From: Pseudomonadota bacterium
GTDB lineage: Bacteria; Pseudomonadota; Gammaproteobacteria; Steroidobacterales; Steroidobacteraceae
Length of the DNA: 64,000 nt
Assembly: GCA_021798335.1 (NCBI GenBank)
Contig: JAJZMI010000052.1
Span: forward strand, 1 to 64,000
Reading direction: 5' to 3'
Shown: positions 45,431 to 54,145 of the stretch, in pieces
How the letters are laid out: each line of letters begins with the position of its first letter
How positions within the stretch are numbered: position 1 is the stretch's first letter
The notes under the pieces: generated by a model
The model's input: the letters and a program-made list of their open reading frames with translations, nothing else
Told to the model about the DNA's origin: nothing
The model's database searches: none
Program-made: the position numbers and the translations under genes

Positions 45431-45933
45431 TTTCCCTGGCGGCCATCAACGGCATGTCGGCCACCGAATTCGTGGCGTTGTTCGGCGCGCTGTTCGAGCA
45501 CTCCCCCTGGGTCGCCGAGCGCGCCGCGGCCAGCCGTCCGTTCGCATCGCGCGAGCAGGTGCTGCACGCCATGCTTGCGGTCGTCGAAGCCGCCTCTGTC
45601 GATGAGCAGATGGCGCTGATCCGCGCCCATCCCCATCTCGGGGCCCGCGGGCGCCAGAGCGCGGGGCTCTCGAATGCCTCCGCGCGCGAACAGAAGCGCG
45701 CCGGCCTCGATGCCTGCAGCGACGAGGAGTTCGCGGAGCTGCTGCGGCTCAATGCGGCGTACGTCAGCAAATTTGGCTTTCCATTCATTCTGGCGGTCCG
45801 GGGGCACGATCCTCGCTCCATACTCGCCAATTTCAAGAGCCGTCTGCACAATGACGCGGATCTCGAGCGCCGCACGGCGCTGACCCAGATTGGCCTCATC
45901 GCCGGGCATCGCCTGACTGAACTGTGGATCTAG
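45427..45933 (+). CDS. uraD: OHCU decarboxylase
   Basis: 168 aa. Converts 2-oxo-4-hydroxy-4-carboxy-5-ureidoimidazoline to S-allantoin, completing urate breakdown. Conserved MSATEFVALFGALFEHSPWVAERA, the catalytic-histidine stretch IRAHPHLGARGR, YVSKFGFPFILAVRG and a C-terminal LTQIGLIAGHRLTELW. ATG 45427 overlaps the puuD stop. Last gene of the permease-to-uraD series. Confidence 0.96.
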   Translation: MISLAAINGMSATEFVALFGALFEHSPWVAERAAASRPFASREQVLHAMLAVVEAASVDEQMALIRAHPHLGARGRQSAGLSNASAREQKRAGLDACSDEEFAELLRLNAAYVSKFGFPFILAVRGHDPRSILANFKSRLHNDADLERRTALTQIGLIAGHRLTELWI

Positions 45934-46146
45934 CCGGGATCTGCTCCCAAGGCGTAGGCTATAGCGGCGCGCCGGGACAGATCCTGTCCGGTCTCCCGCG
46001 GCGGGCCGCGCGTTCACCGTCCGCAGGACGGCCGTTCCGCCCGCCTGCTCAGGATCTCCGCCCGGTGGCGCCCAGGGGGGGCCAACCGACTCGGTCTGCA
46101 ACTTTCCCGCGCCTGCCGTGTTCTTGCCTCAAACGATGATCCACCC

Positions 46147-46731
46147 GTGCAACCGGCAAGCTCAAGGCCCGATTCTCGAGAGTTCGCAGCATTTATGCGC
46201 GCCTATCAGGATATGGTTTTCTCCACGGCATTCCGCCTGACGGGCAGTTCGGCGCAAGCCGAGGACATCAGCCAGGACGTGTTCCTGAAGGCCTACGAGA
46301 ATTTCGAGCGCCTGCGCGACAGCCCGACCGCGGGCGGGTGGCTGAAGACCGTCGCGACGAACCTGACGCTGAATCACCTGACGCGCCACCGCAAGCGCTG
46401 GCGACTGTTCTCCGAGGTCTTCGCCGATGACGGGCGCGAAGCCGATCTGGAGAGTGCCACCGCGACCTTCACCGACGTGCTGCAGGAGATGGACGAGGCT
46501 CAACGGCATGCACTCATAACGCACGCCCTCAGTCAACTCCCCGACCATCAACGCGTGCCGCTTGCTCTGTTTCACTTCGAAGAGATGTCCTACCAGGATA
46601 TCGCCGCCCGGCTCGGTCACTCGCTGGCCAAGATCAAGACCGACATCCTGCGTGGCCGCCTCGCCATGGCCAAGTCGCTGGCGCAAAGCGGCCTGGCGCC
46701 ACGCCCAACGCAAAGTTGCAACCCCCCATGA
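46147..46731 (+). CDS. ECF-type RNA polymerase sigma factor
   Basis: 194 aa. Region 2: MVFSTAFRLTGSSAQAEDISQDVFLKAYENF and GWLKTVATNLTLNHLTRHRKR; region 4: LPDHQRVPLALFHFEEMSYQDIAARLGHSLAKIKTDILRGR. Starts at GTG 46147 or ATG 46195. No clear ribosome site. Its stop overlaps the next ATG (ATGA), typical for a sigma/anti-sigma pair. It likely controls its own operon, which encodes a membrane protein and an RND pump; the signal is unknown. Confidence 0.9.
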   Translation: MQPASSRPDSREFAAFMRAYQDMVFSTAFRLTGSSAQAEDISQDVFLKAYENFERLRDSPTAGGWLKTVATNLTLNHLTRHRKRWRLFSEVFADDGREADLESATATFTDVLQEMDEAQRHALITHALSQLPDHQRVPLALFHFEEMSYQDIAARLGHSLAKIKTDILRGRLAMAKSLAQSGLAPRPTQSCNPP

Positions 46732-47216
46732 ATTCCCGTACACGCACGCTCGAAGAGCAGCTGGAACACCTGACGCACGCGACACTGCGGCAGCTCCCGC
46801 CGTGCCGCGCACCCGCCTCCCTCGAGGCCCGCGTGCTGAGGGAAATCGCGGCGCGCGCCGCTGAGCCGCGCCGGGCCGCCGGCATCCAACGGTGGCCGCT
46901 CGCGGCACGTCTGGCCCTCATGGTGGGCTGTGTTCTGTGCATTCCGCTCGCCTGGGTGCTGGCGCTGAGCCTGCGGATGCAGCTGACTTACACGCTGATG
47001 GCAACCGGCGTGATCCACGTTCTGCACGGCATGCGCGGCGTGGGCGGCGCGCTGCTGCTGCTCGCCGAGCTTGCCGCTCACCTGGCGCAGCGGGTTCCGG
47101 GAGTCTGGCTGTTCGGTGGGCTGTTGGCCACCGGCGCGCTGTATGCGGCCCTGGGCGCGCTCGGTTACCTCGCGCTCCGTTCGGCTGCGCCACATTCCAA
47201 GGTTCACTCGGTATGA
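46728..47216 (+). CDS. Small membrane protein, probable partner (anti-sigma candidate) of the ECF factor
   Basis: 162 aa. A cytoplasmic N-terminal 55 residues (EEQLEHLTHATLRQLPPCRAPASLEARVLREI) precede about three hydrophobic segments (LALMVGCVLCIPLAWVLALSL, an Ala/Leu-rich one near 105-120 and VWLFGGLLATGALYAALGALGYLAL). It lacks the zinc HxxxCxxC pattern of ZAS anti-sigma factors. Position and ATGA overlaps with both neighbours suggest it regulates the sigma factor; no direct proof. Confidence 0.6.
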   Translation: MNSRTRTLEEQLEHLTHATLRQLPPCRAPASLEARVLREIAARAAEPRRAAGIQRWPLAARLALMVGCVLCIPLAWVLALSLRMQLTYTLMATGVIHVLHGMRGVGGALLLLAELAAHLAQRVPGVWLFGGLLATGALYAALGALGYLALRSAAPHSKVHSV

Positions 47217-48895
47217 AACAGATACTCCGTTGGGCTCTTACCGGCGCGCTGCTCGCCGGACTGTGCGCATGCATCGCACCTGCCGCCGCGCGCGCCGCCC
47301 GCCGCGTCGAGGTGGGCACCTCGGGCATCGACATCAGGGGCGGCGGCGATCATGTCGTGATCGGCAAAGGCGGGATCCGCATCACCGATCATTCCAAGTC
47401 CATCGTCATCGCGAAGCACCAGCCCCGCTGCCCGAGCGGTCAGGAAATCGTCGAGGTCAGTCACAGCGCGCGGCTGTCCGCGGGTCGGACAGCGTGCGAC
47501 GTCGTGACGGTATTCGGCAACAGCTCGGTTCACGGCACCGTCACGGACTCGGTGGTCGCGGTCATGGGCAGCACTCGCGTCGACGGCAAAGTCGCCAACA
47601 GTGTGGTGACCATCTTCGGCAACGGCCGCATCAACGGCAGCATCGGCGGTAATGCCGTGACCATTTTCGGCAACCTGAAACTCGGTCCCAAGGCCATCGT
47701 GCAGGGGCAGGCCGTCAGCCTGTTCGGCTCCTTCGAGCGCAGTCCATCGGCGCTCGTCCAGGGGGGAACCGTCCGGCTCATGTCCAACATCTTCCATTTC
47801 ACGGAAACGCTGCGGGGATGGGGCGAGCATTGCCTGCTCTTCGGCCGCCTGCTCGCGCCCCGGCTCGACGTTCTGTGGGCCTGGGGCGTGGCGCTCGGCA
47901 TCCTGGCGATCTACCTGCTGTTGGCCGCGTTGTTCCGCGACGGCCTGCGCCACTGCGTCCGAACGTTGGAGGAGCACCCAGGTGCCTCGATCCTGACGGC
48001 GCTCGCCATGGTGCTGCTCACGCCGATTCTGCTGCTGGCCTTGATGGTCGCCCTGACGGTGACCGTGGTCGGGATCATATTCATTCCCCTGCTGTGGATC
48101 GGTCTGTGGTGCGCCGGGATATTCGGGCGCGTCATCGCGATCGCCTGGCTCGGCCGCCGGGTCCTGAGCGGGGCGCACCGCGGCGCCGACCAACCCGTCC
48201 TGCATGTGCTGGTCGGCGGCGTACTGGTATTGGTCCTGTACATGGTTCCGGTGGTCGGTTTCATCGTCTACGCGGTGATCGGCCTGATCGGCTTCGGCAC
48301 GCTGACCTACACTCTGCTGCTCGAGTTGCGCTCCACGCGCGGCGCCCTGCCGCCGCAGCCGGCACAGTCCCCGAGCGCCGCGAGCGCCGCGCCGCCGGAC
48401 CCCGCGGCGAGCGCGGCCGACGCGACGGGTGAGACCGGCCCGACCAGCGCCGGCCCCGCACCCGGCACGCCGCCGAGCGGCGCGGCCGCGGAGCCGACCC
48501 CGCTCGAATTGGCGGCGCTGCCGCGCGCGGGATTCTGGATCCGCATGGCGGCGCTGCTGATCGATCTGGTGCTGATCAGTGTCTGCCTGAACCTGATCGG
48601 CCATCACGGCAGCGACGGCACGCTGATCGCCCTGGCCGCCTACGGCGCGCTGATGTGGAAACTGCGCGGCACCACCGTCGGCGGCATCATTTGCCACTTG
48701 CGCGTGGCACGCATCGACGGCCAGCCACTCAGCTGGGAAACCGCGATCTTGCGCGCCCTGGGCTGCTTCCTGTCGCTGGTGGCCGCCGGACTCGGCTTTT
48801 TCTGGATCGCCTTCGACGCCGAGCGACAGGCATGGCACGACAAGATCGCCGGCACCGTGGTGGTGTCGGTTCCCAAGGTACGCGGTCTGGTGTGA
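47213..48895 (+). CDS. Bactofilin-like/RDD-domain fusion membrane protein
   Basis: 560 aa. Signal peptide (LTGALLAGLCACIAPAAARA), then a repeated beta pattern at about 85-175 (VVTVFGNSSVHGTVTDSV, VVTIFGNGRINGSIGGNAV, AVTIFGNLKLGP) resembling polymer-forming/bactofilin domains. About four membrane helices (residues 215-350), a Pro/Ala/Ser-rich linker near 380-430, and a C-terminal RDD domain (RAGFWIRMAALLIDLVLISV ... GTTVGGIICHLRVARIDGQ) follow. It may organise an envelope assembly for the adjacent RND pump. Starts by ATGA overlap. Confidence 0.78.
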   Translation: MKQILRWALTGALLAGLCACIAPAAARAARRVEVGTSGIDIRGGGDHVVIGKGGIRITDHSKSIVIAKHQPRCPSGQEIVEVSHSARLSAGRTACDVVTVFGNSSVHGTVTDSVVAVMGSTRVDGKVANSVVTIFGNGRINGSIGGNAVTIFGNLKLGPKAIVQGQAVSLFGSFERSPSALVQGGTVRLMSNIFHFTETLRGWGEHCLLFGRLLAPRLDVLWAWGVALGILAIYLLLAALFRDGLRHCVRTLEEHPGASILTALAMVLLTPILLLALMVALTVTVVGIIFIPLLWIGLWCAGIFGRVIAIAWLGRRVLSGAHRGADQPVLHVLVGGVLVLVLYMVPVVGFIVYAVIGLIGFGTLTYTLLLELRSTRGALPPQPAQSPSAASAAPPDPAASAADATGETGPTSAGPAPGTPPSGAAAEPTPLELAALPRAGFWIRMAALLIDLVLISVCLNLIGHHGSDGTLIALAAYGALMWKLRGTTVGGIICHLRVARIDGQPLSWETAILRALGCFLSLVAAGLGFFWIAFDAERQAWHDKIAGTVVVSVPKVRGLV

Positions 48896-48896
48896 C

Positions 48897-50135
48897 ATGA
48901 GCACGCAGCACGACCAACAGTCGGCGATCGAGGCATCGGTCGGCGCCGGCAGCGGCGGCGAAGCGTGGATCGATCTCGAGCGCGCGGCGCCCCAAGGTGT
49001 GACGGAGCGCGGCGTCGGGACGCGCAAAGCGTGGTGGCTTGCGGCCGGCGCGCTGCTTGTGCTCGCCGTGGCCGCCGTGGTGACGATGCGCGTGACGCGA
49101 TCGTCCAAGGCACTCGTACCGCTCGCCGAGCAGCGCAACATCCCGCTGGTCTCGACGCTCGTCCCGGGTCTGCGGCCGGTGAGCACCGAGGTCATGGTGA
49201 CCGGCTCGATCTCGGCCCGCCACGATCTGCCGATCGGCGACGGCGGTCAGGCCGGGCGCATCGTCGCGGTCTACGTGCAAGTCGGTGACATGGTCAGGCA
49301 GGGGCAGATCCTGGCCCGACTGGACGATTCGGTCCTGAAACCGCAAGTCGCGGAACTGGCCGCGGCGCTTGCCAAGGCACGGGCCCAAGCGGCGCTCGCG
49401 GCCGCGGAGTACCGCCGGGCGGTGGCAATCGGCCCGAACGGCGGGCTGTCGGCCCAAGATGTCGAGCAGCTTCAGGCCGTGGCGGCAATGGACGCCGCCA
49501 ACACCAAGATGGTCGCGGCACAACTGCAGCAGAAGCGCGCCGAGCTCGCCCTGACCCGCATCGTCGCGCCGGTCGCGGGCACCGTGCTGACGCGCACCGC
49601 CGAGGTCGGCCAGGTGGCCAGCCCCGCAGGCCCGCCGCTGTTCACTCTCGAAGATCAGAATAGGGTCGAGCTCATCGGGCGGGTCGCCGAGCAGGATCTC
49701 GCCGCGCTGAAGGTCGGGCAACCGGCGAAGGTCTATCTGATCGGATATCCGCGGCCTTTCCCGGGCCACATCTGGCTGCTCGGCGCCACCGTCGACAGAC
49801 AGACCCGGCTTGGCGAGGTGCGTATCGCCCTTGCGCCCAACCGGGCTCTGAGGCCCGGAGCGTTTGCCCACGCAGTGATCGACGAGAGTCACGCGGAGCG
49901 GCCGGTGGTGCCGCAGACGGCGGTCATGACCGACTCCAGAGGGTCGTTTGTGTTCATCGTCAACCGCCGGAACATCATCGTGCGCCGAGCGGTGCAGCTC
50001 GGCGGGGTGCTCGCCTCGGGCGTGGTGATCGCCAGGGGCCTGACCGGGCGGGAACGCGTGGTCACCCTGGCGGGCGGCTTCCTGCAAGGCGGTGAGAAAG
50101 TCCAGGTAGCGCCCGCCGCGCCGAGACGCTCATGA
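48897..50135 (+). CDS. RND efflux periplasmic adaptor (HlyD/MFP family)
   Basis: 412 aa. One N-terminal membrane anchor (AWWLAAGALLVLAVAAVV near 43-60), then a lipoyl/barrel layout: GRIVAVYVQVGDMVRQGQILARLD, a coiled-coil hairpin rich in Ala/Gln (130-205), IVAPVAGTVLTRTAEVGQVA and a beta-barrel. Bridges the inner-membrane pump and an outer-membrane channel. One base separates it from the RDD gene; ATGA overlap with the pump gene. No outer-membrane channel gene is present in the operon. Confidence 0.9.
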   Translation: MSTQHDQQSAIEASVGAGSGGEAWIDLERAAPQGVTERGVGTRKAWWLAAGALLVLAVAAVVTMRVTRSSKALVPLAEQRNIPLVSTLVPGLRPVSTEVMVTGSISARHDLPIGDGGQAGRIVAVYVQVGDMVRQGQILARLDDSVLKPQVAELAAALAKARAQAALAAAEYRRAVAIGPNGGLSAQDVEQLQAVAAMDAANTKMVAAQLQQKRAELALTRIVAPVAGTVLTRTAEVGQVASPAGPPLFTLEDQNRVELIGRVAEQDLAALKVGQPAKVYLIGYPRPFPGHIWLLGATVDRQTRLGEVRIALAPNRALRPGAFAHAVIDESHAERPVVPQTAVMTDSRGSFVFIVNRRNIIVRRAVQLGGVLASGVVIARGLTGRERVVTLAGGFLQGGEKVQVAPAAPRRS

Positions 50136-53100
50136 GGCGCCTGTCCGCATGGGCGATCCGGCATCCGCTGCCGCCGATCGTGCTGTTCGTCGTGCTGCTG
50201 TTCGTCGGCATCGTCTCCTTCCTGCGCCTGCCGGTGACACAGAACCCCCATATTTCCTTTCCCATCGTGTCGGTGGTGGTCAGCGAGCCAGGCGCGGCGC
50301 CGGAGGAAGTGCAGATCCAGATCGTGCGCCGGATCGAGGCGGCGGTGGCGGGGATCGGCAACATCCACCGCATTCTCTCCGACGCCTACCAGGGCGGCGA
50401 GGAAACCGACATCGAATTCCGGATCGGCACCCCGATCGACCGCGCCGTGACCGAAGTGCGCGACGCGGTCACCGAGGTGCAGCCGGATTTGCCCAACGAC
50501 ATCCTGCCGCCGGTGGTGCAGCAGGTCAAAGTCGACGGCGGACCCATCGTGTACTACGCCGTCAGCTCCACCGACATGAGCGACCGGGCGATTTCCTGGT
50601 TCATCGACAACACGATCACCAAGACGCTGCTCAGAGTGCCGGGGGTCGCGCAGGTCTCCCGCTACGGCGGCGTGAGCCGCGAGATCCGCGTCGAGCTGGA
50701 TCCGGCACGGATGCAGGCCCTGGGCATCACCGCCTCGCAAGTCAACCGGCAGCTGGCCAATCTCAACGTCGACATGCCTGGTGGCCGGGCCGATCTCGGC
50801 GATGGCGAGCAGACCATCCGCGTCCTCGGCAACGCGCACTCCGCGTGGCAGCTCGCGCAGACGCAGATTGCCCTTCCCGGAGGTCGGTTCGCCAAGCTCG
50901 GCAGCATCGCCACGGTGCGCGACGCCGCCGCCGAAGTGCGCAGCATCGAGCTGTACAACGGACGTCCCGCCATCTCCTTCGGAGTGGCGCGCGCTCGCGA
51001 CACTTCCGACGTCACGGTGCTGCAGGGCGTGCGGCGGGCCCTGGCCAAGATCCGCAAGGAATACCCCGACGTCAACATCAATCAGACATTCACGTCGGTC
51101 TCTTACACCACGCATCAGTACCACACCGCGCTCGAGGCACTCATCGAGGGTTCGATCCTCTCGGTGCTGGTGGTCTGGTTGTTCCTGCGCGACACGCGCG
51201 CGACGCTGATCTCCGCCCTGGCGATTCCGTTGTCGGCGATTCCCACGTTCGCGTTCATGGAGGCGATGGGTTTCACGCTCAATCAGGTCAGTCTGCTCGC
51301 GCTCTCGATGGTATCGGGTGTGCTCGTCGACGACGCCATCGTCGAGATCGAGAACATCGTGCGGCACAAGCGCATGGGCAAGAGCGCCTATCAGGCCGCG
51401 ATCGATGCGGCCGACCAGATCGCGCTCGCGGTCGTCGCGACTTCCTGCACCATCATCGCGGTATTCGTGCCGGTGAGCTTCATGAGCGGCATCATCGGCC
51501 AGTACTTCAGGCAGTTCGGGCTGTCGGTGGCCGCCGCGGTATTCTTCTCGCTGCTGGTCGCCCGCCTGCTCACGCCGGTGATCGCCGCCTACACCCTCAA
51601 GTCGGAGCCGGAGCCCGAGCACCGCGACGGTCCGGTCATGGCATGGTATCTGCGCGTCCTGAATTGGTGCGTGCACCACCGCTGGAAGACCATCGGGCTC
51701 GGCGTACTGTTCTTCGTCGCCTCGATCTACGGGCTGGCGGTAATGCCCAAGACGTTCATCCAGCAGCCCGACACCAGCACCGCATCGCTCGAGATCGACT
51801 TGCCGCCGGGCGTGCAGCTCGCCGACACGAAACAGGTCGCCAACGCGGCCTACCGCATCCTCGCGCGGCAGAAGGACGTGAAGGCCATCGATGAGTCGGT
51901 CGGCGTCAACGGCAGCGTGCGCAAAGCCAATCTCGCCATCGTCCTGGTGCCCCCGAGCGAGCGCAAGCTGACGCAGGTCCAATGGCAGAACAGCATGCTC
52001 GGCAAGCTGCGCGCGATTCCCAATGTGCAGATGTACTTCCAGGACTTCAACGGCGACAGCAACGGGCATGACGTCACCATCGACCTGACCGGAGACGACT
52101 TGACGCTGCTCGAGCACACCGCCCGCCGGGTGATGCGGCAGATGACGGCGCTGCCCGCGCTGCGCGACGTCAGCTCCGAAGACGATCTGCCGCGTCCGGA
52201 AATCCGCATCCGGCCGCGATTCGATCTGGCCGCCCGGCTCGGCGTGACGGTCGCCGCCATCAGCCAGACGATCCGCATCGCCACGATCGGCGATCTGCTG
52301 CAGAACGATGCGAAGTTCACTCTTCCCGACCGCCAGGTACCCATCCTCGTCAACCTGAAGCGCTCGGCGCGCAGCAGCTTGACGGCGCTGGAGAATCTGC
52401 CCGTGCCGACCGCCGGCGGCGGCACCGTGCCGCTGAAGGCCGTTGCCGCCTTCAGCTTCGGCGAGGGCCCCACCCAGATCCACAGTCGCGACCAGCGCCT
52501 GCGCATCGCGATCAATGCCAATCTCAACAGCGGCGTACAGCTCGGCGAGGCAATGAAGCAGATCCACGCGCTGCCGGCGCTCGAGCACCTGCCGGCGGGC
52601 GTGCATCTGGCCGACACCGGCAATGCGCGCCTGATGTCGGAATTGTTCAGCGACTTTTTGATCGCGATGGGCACCGGGGTTCTGATGGTGTTCGCGGTGC
52701 TGGTGCTGTTGTTCGCCCGGGTGCTGCAGCCGATCACCATCCTCTCGGCGCTGCCGCTGTCCATCGGCGGGGCCGTGGGGGCGTTGTACCTCACAGGCGA
52801 GCCGCTGTCGCTCGGTGTGATGATCGGCTTTCTGATGCTCATGGGAATCGTGGCCAAGAATTCGATCTTGCTGGTCGACTTCGCGATCGAGGAGATGCGC
52901 GCCGGCAAGGATCGACTGGCCGCGCTGCTGGAAGCCGGACACAAACGCGCACGCCCGATCGTCATGACCACGGTGGCCATGGTCGCCGGCATGCTGCCGG
53001 TCGCGCTTGCGATCGGCGACCCGTTCCGCGCGCCGATGGCGATCGCGGTGATCGGCGGCCTGCTGGCCTCCACCGCCCTGACCCTCGTGGTCGTGCCGGC

Positions 53101-53218
53101 CGGGTTCACGGTGGTCGACGACGTCGAGCGCTGGCTCGGACCCAAAGTGGCAAGCCTGGTGATCGCCGAGCCGGGCGCGACGTACGCGGCATCGAGGCCC
53201 GCGCGTGAGCCGGGATGA
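50132..53218 (+). CDS. RND efflux transporter permease (HAE1-like)
   Basis: 1028 aa, 12 membrane helices in the standard 1+6+5 pattern. N-terminus MRRLSAWAIRHPLPPIVLF, periplasmic start SEPGAAPEEVQIQIVRRIE, proton-relay aspartates in SGVLVDDAIVEIENIV, and GIVAKNSILLVDFAIEEMRAG in TM10. Proton-driven export of drugs, lipids or other hydrophobic compounds; cargo unknown. Driven with the adaptor upstream, probably under the ECF sigma factor. Confidence 0.93.
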   Translation: MRRLSAWAIRHPLPPIVLFVVLLFVGIVSFLRLPVTQNPHISFPIVSVVVSEPGAAPEEVQIQIVRRIEAAVAGIGNIHRILSDAYQGGEETDIEFRIGTPIDRAVTEVRDAVTEVQPDLPNDILPPVVQQVKVDGGPIVYYAVSSTDMSDRAISWFIDNTITKTLLRVPGVAQVSRYGGVSREIRVELDPARMQALGITASQVNRQLANLNVDMPGGRADLGDGEQTIRVLGNAHSAWQLAQTQIALPGGRFAKLGSIATVRDAAAEVRSIELYNGRPAISFGVARARDTSDVTVLQGVRRALAKIRKEYPDVNINQTFTSVSYTTHQYHTALEALIEGSILSVLVVWLFLRDTRATLISALAIPLSAIPTFAFMEAMGFTLNQVSLLALSMVSGVLVDDAIVEIENIVRHKRMGKSAYQAAIDAADQIALAVVATSCTIIAVFVPVSFMSGIIGQYFRQFGLSVAAAVFFSLLVARLLTPVIAAYTLKSEPEPEHRDGPVMAWYLRVLNWCVHHRWKTIGLGVLFFVASIYGLAVMPKTFIQQPDTSTASLEIDLPPGVQLADTKQVANAAYRILARQKDVKAIDESVGVNGSVRKANLAIVLVPPSERKLTQVQWQNSMLGKLRAIPNVQMYFQDFNGDSNGHDVTIDLTGDDLTLLEHTARRVMRQMTALPALRDVSSEDDLPRPEIRIRPRFDLAARLGVTVAAISQTIRIATIGDLLQNDAKFTLPDRQVPILVNLKRSARSSLTALENLPVPTAGGGTVPLKAVAAFSFGEGPTQIHSRDQRLRIAINANLNSGVQLGEAMKQIHALPALEHLPAGVHLADTGNARLMSELFSDFLIAMGTGVLMVFAVLVLLFARVLQPITILSALPLSIGGAVGALYLTGEPLSLGVMIGFLMLMGIVAKNSILLVDFAIEEMRAGKDRLAALLEAGHKRARPIVMTTVAMVAGMLPVALAIGDPFRAPMAIAVIGGLLASTALTLVVVPAGFTVVDDVERWLGPKVASLVIAEPGATYAASRPAREPG

Positions 53219-53268
53219 GGGGTTGGGCCTCCGAAGTTCAACGTCGCAGCACGCGGAGGACCTTGATC

Positions 53269-53820
53269 ATGATACGTAGACCGTTTGCCCTGATCTGGGC
53301 GGCGCTGCCGCTCATGGCGCTCGCCGCATGCGGCCACAACGATGTGACCGCCAGCCACGGGTCGATCTCGATCGCCTCCAACACAGTGCGCATCAGCGTG
53401 CGCGGCGCGCCGCGCGCCACCATCGACAGCGACGGGAATCTGCTGATCGGCCGGCGCGCCGTCGCGCTCAGCCCGGCCGAGCAGAGGCTCGCGCGGCGTT
53501 ATTATCGGGATGTGCTGCACATCAGCGCCGCGGGCGAGACCACCGCAGAGGCGGGCGGCAAGCTGGGTGTTTCGGTCTTCGGCTCGCTCTTCTCCGCGCT
53601 GTGGCACGACAATTCGTCGATCATCAGACACACCGCCAAGCATGGCGCAGCCCGAGTGACTGCCGACGCTCGGCTGCTGTGCGCACACCTGGCGCGCCTC
53701 GAGACGCTGCAGAACACCCTCGCCGCGGATCAACCCGCGTTTGCGCCGTACCGCGTCGTCCGCCACAAGGATGTGACCGGCTGCCTGAGCGGGACGCGGC
53801 ACCTCACGATGACGAATTGA
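53269..53820 (+). CDS. DUF2884/YggN-like lipoprotein
   Basis: 183 aa. Signal peptide with lipobox LAAC (residues about 17-20). SDGNLLIGRRAVALSPAEQRLARRYYRDVL resembles the YggN/DUF2884 pattern of a short strand pair followed by a helix; the family function is unknown. ATG 53269 is preceded by GGAGGA at 8 bases. Same strand, 50 bases after the RND pump gene, so probably the last gene of that operon. Confidence 0.65.
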   Translation: MIRRPFALIWAALPLMALAACGHNDVTASHGSISIASNTVRISVRGAPRATIDSDGNLLIGRRAVALSPAEQRLARRYYRDVLHISAAGETTAEAGGKLGVSVFGSLFSALWHDNSSIIRHTAKHGAARVTADARLLCAHLARLETLQNTLAADQPAFAPYRVVRHKDVTGCLSGTRHLTMTN

Positions 53821-54145
53821 TCGGGTCGGTACCGCGCGGCACGCGGACCTCCAGGGCACTCGTGTTTCACACCGCAGCCCGGCCAGCGGTGCGAACGGCA
53901 TTCATCTCGGGCGCCTGGAATTCAACGGTCCGCCGGCGCGTCGTGCCCTGACACCGCTCCCCCGGATCCGGACCTCAGCGCGCCGCTGCGCGGGCGGGGG
54001 AAGTTCGCGACCCCGCCATGAGCCGGTTACACTGTGCGCCGGATCATGAACCGTGAGCTTTGACGCGGCCGGTACCCCTTGGGGAACCCCCGGCGGCGCC
54101 GCCCGGTCAATCCGGCTCTCGGCAATACACTGGAGGCCATGCGCC
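53821..54145. other. 325-base gap before the MoxR operon; no gene recognised
   Basis: Open frames are arginine/proline-rich. A TACACT near 54030 and a TTGACG near 54059 are possible promoter parts but do not form a well-spaced pair. Confidence 0.4.

Noticed and set aside
49889-52942. 1017-codon open frame on the minus strand
   Set aside because: Antisense to the RND adaptor and pump genes, His/Arg/Gly-rich, no family resemblance; a composition artefact.
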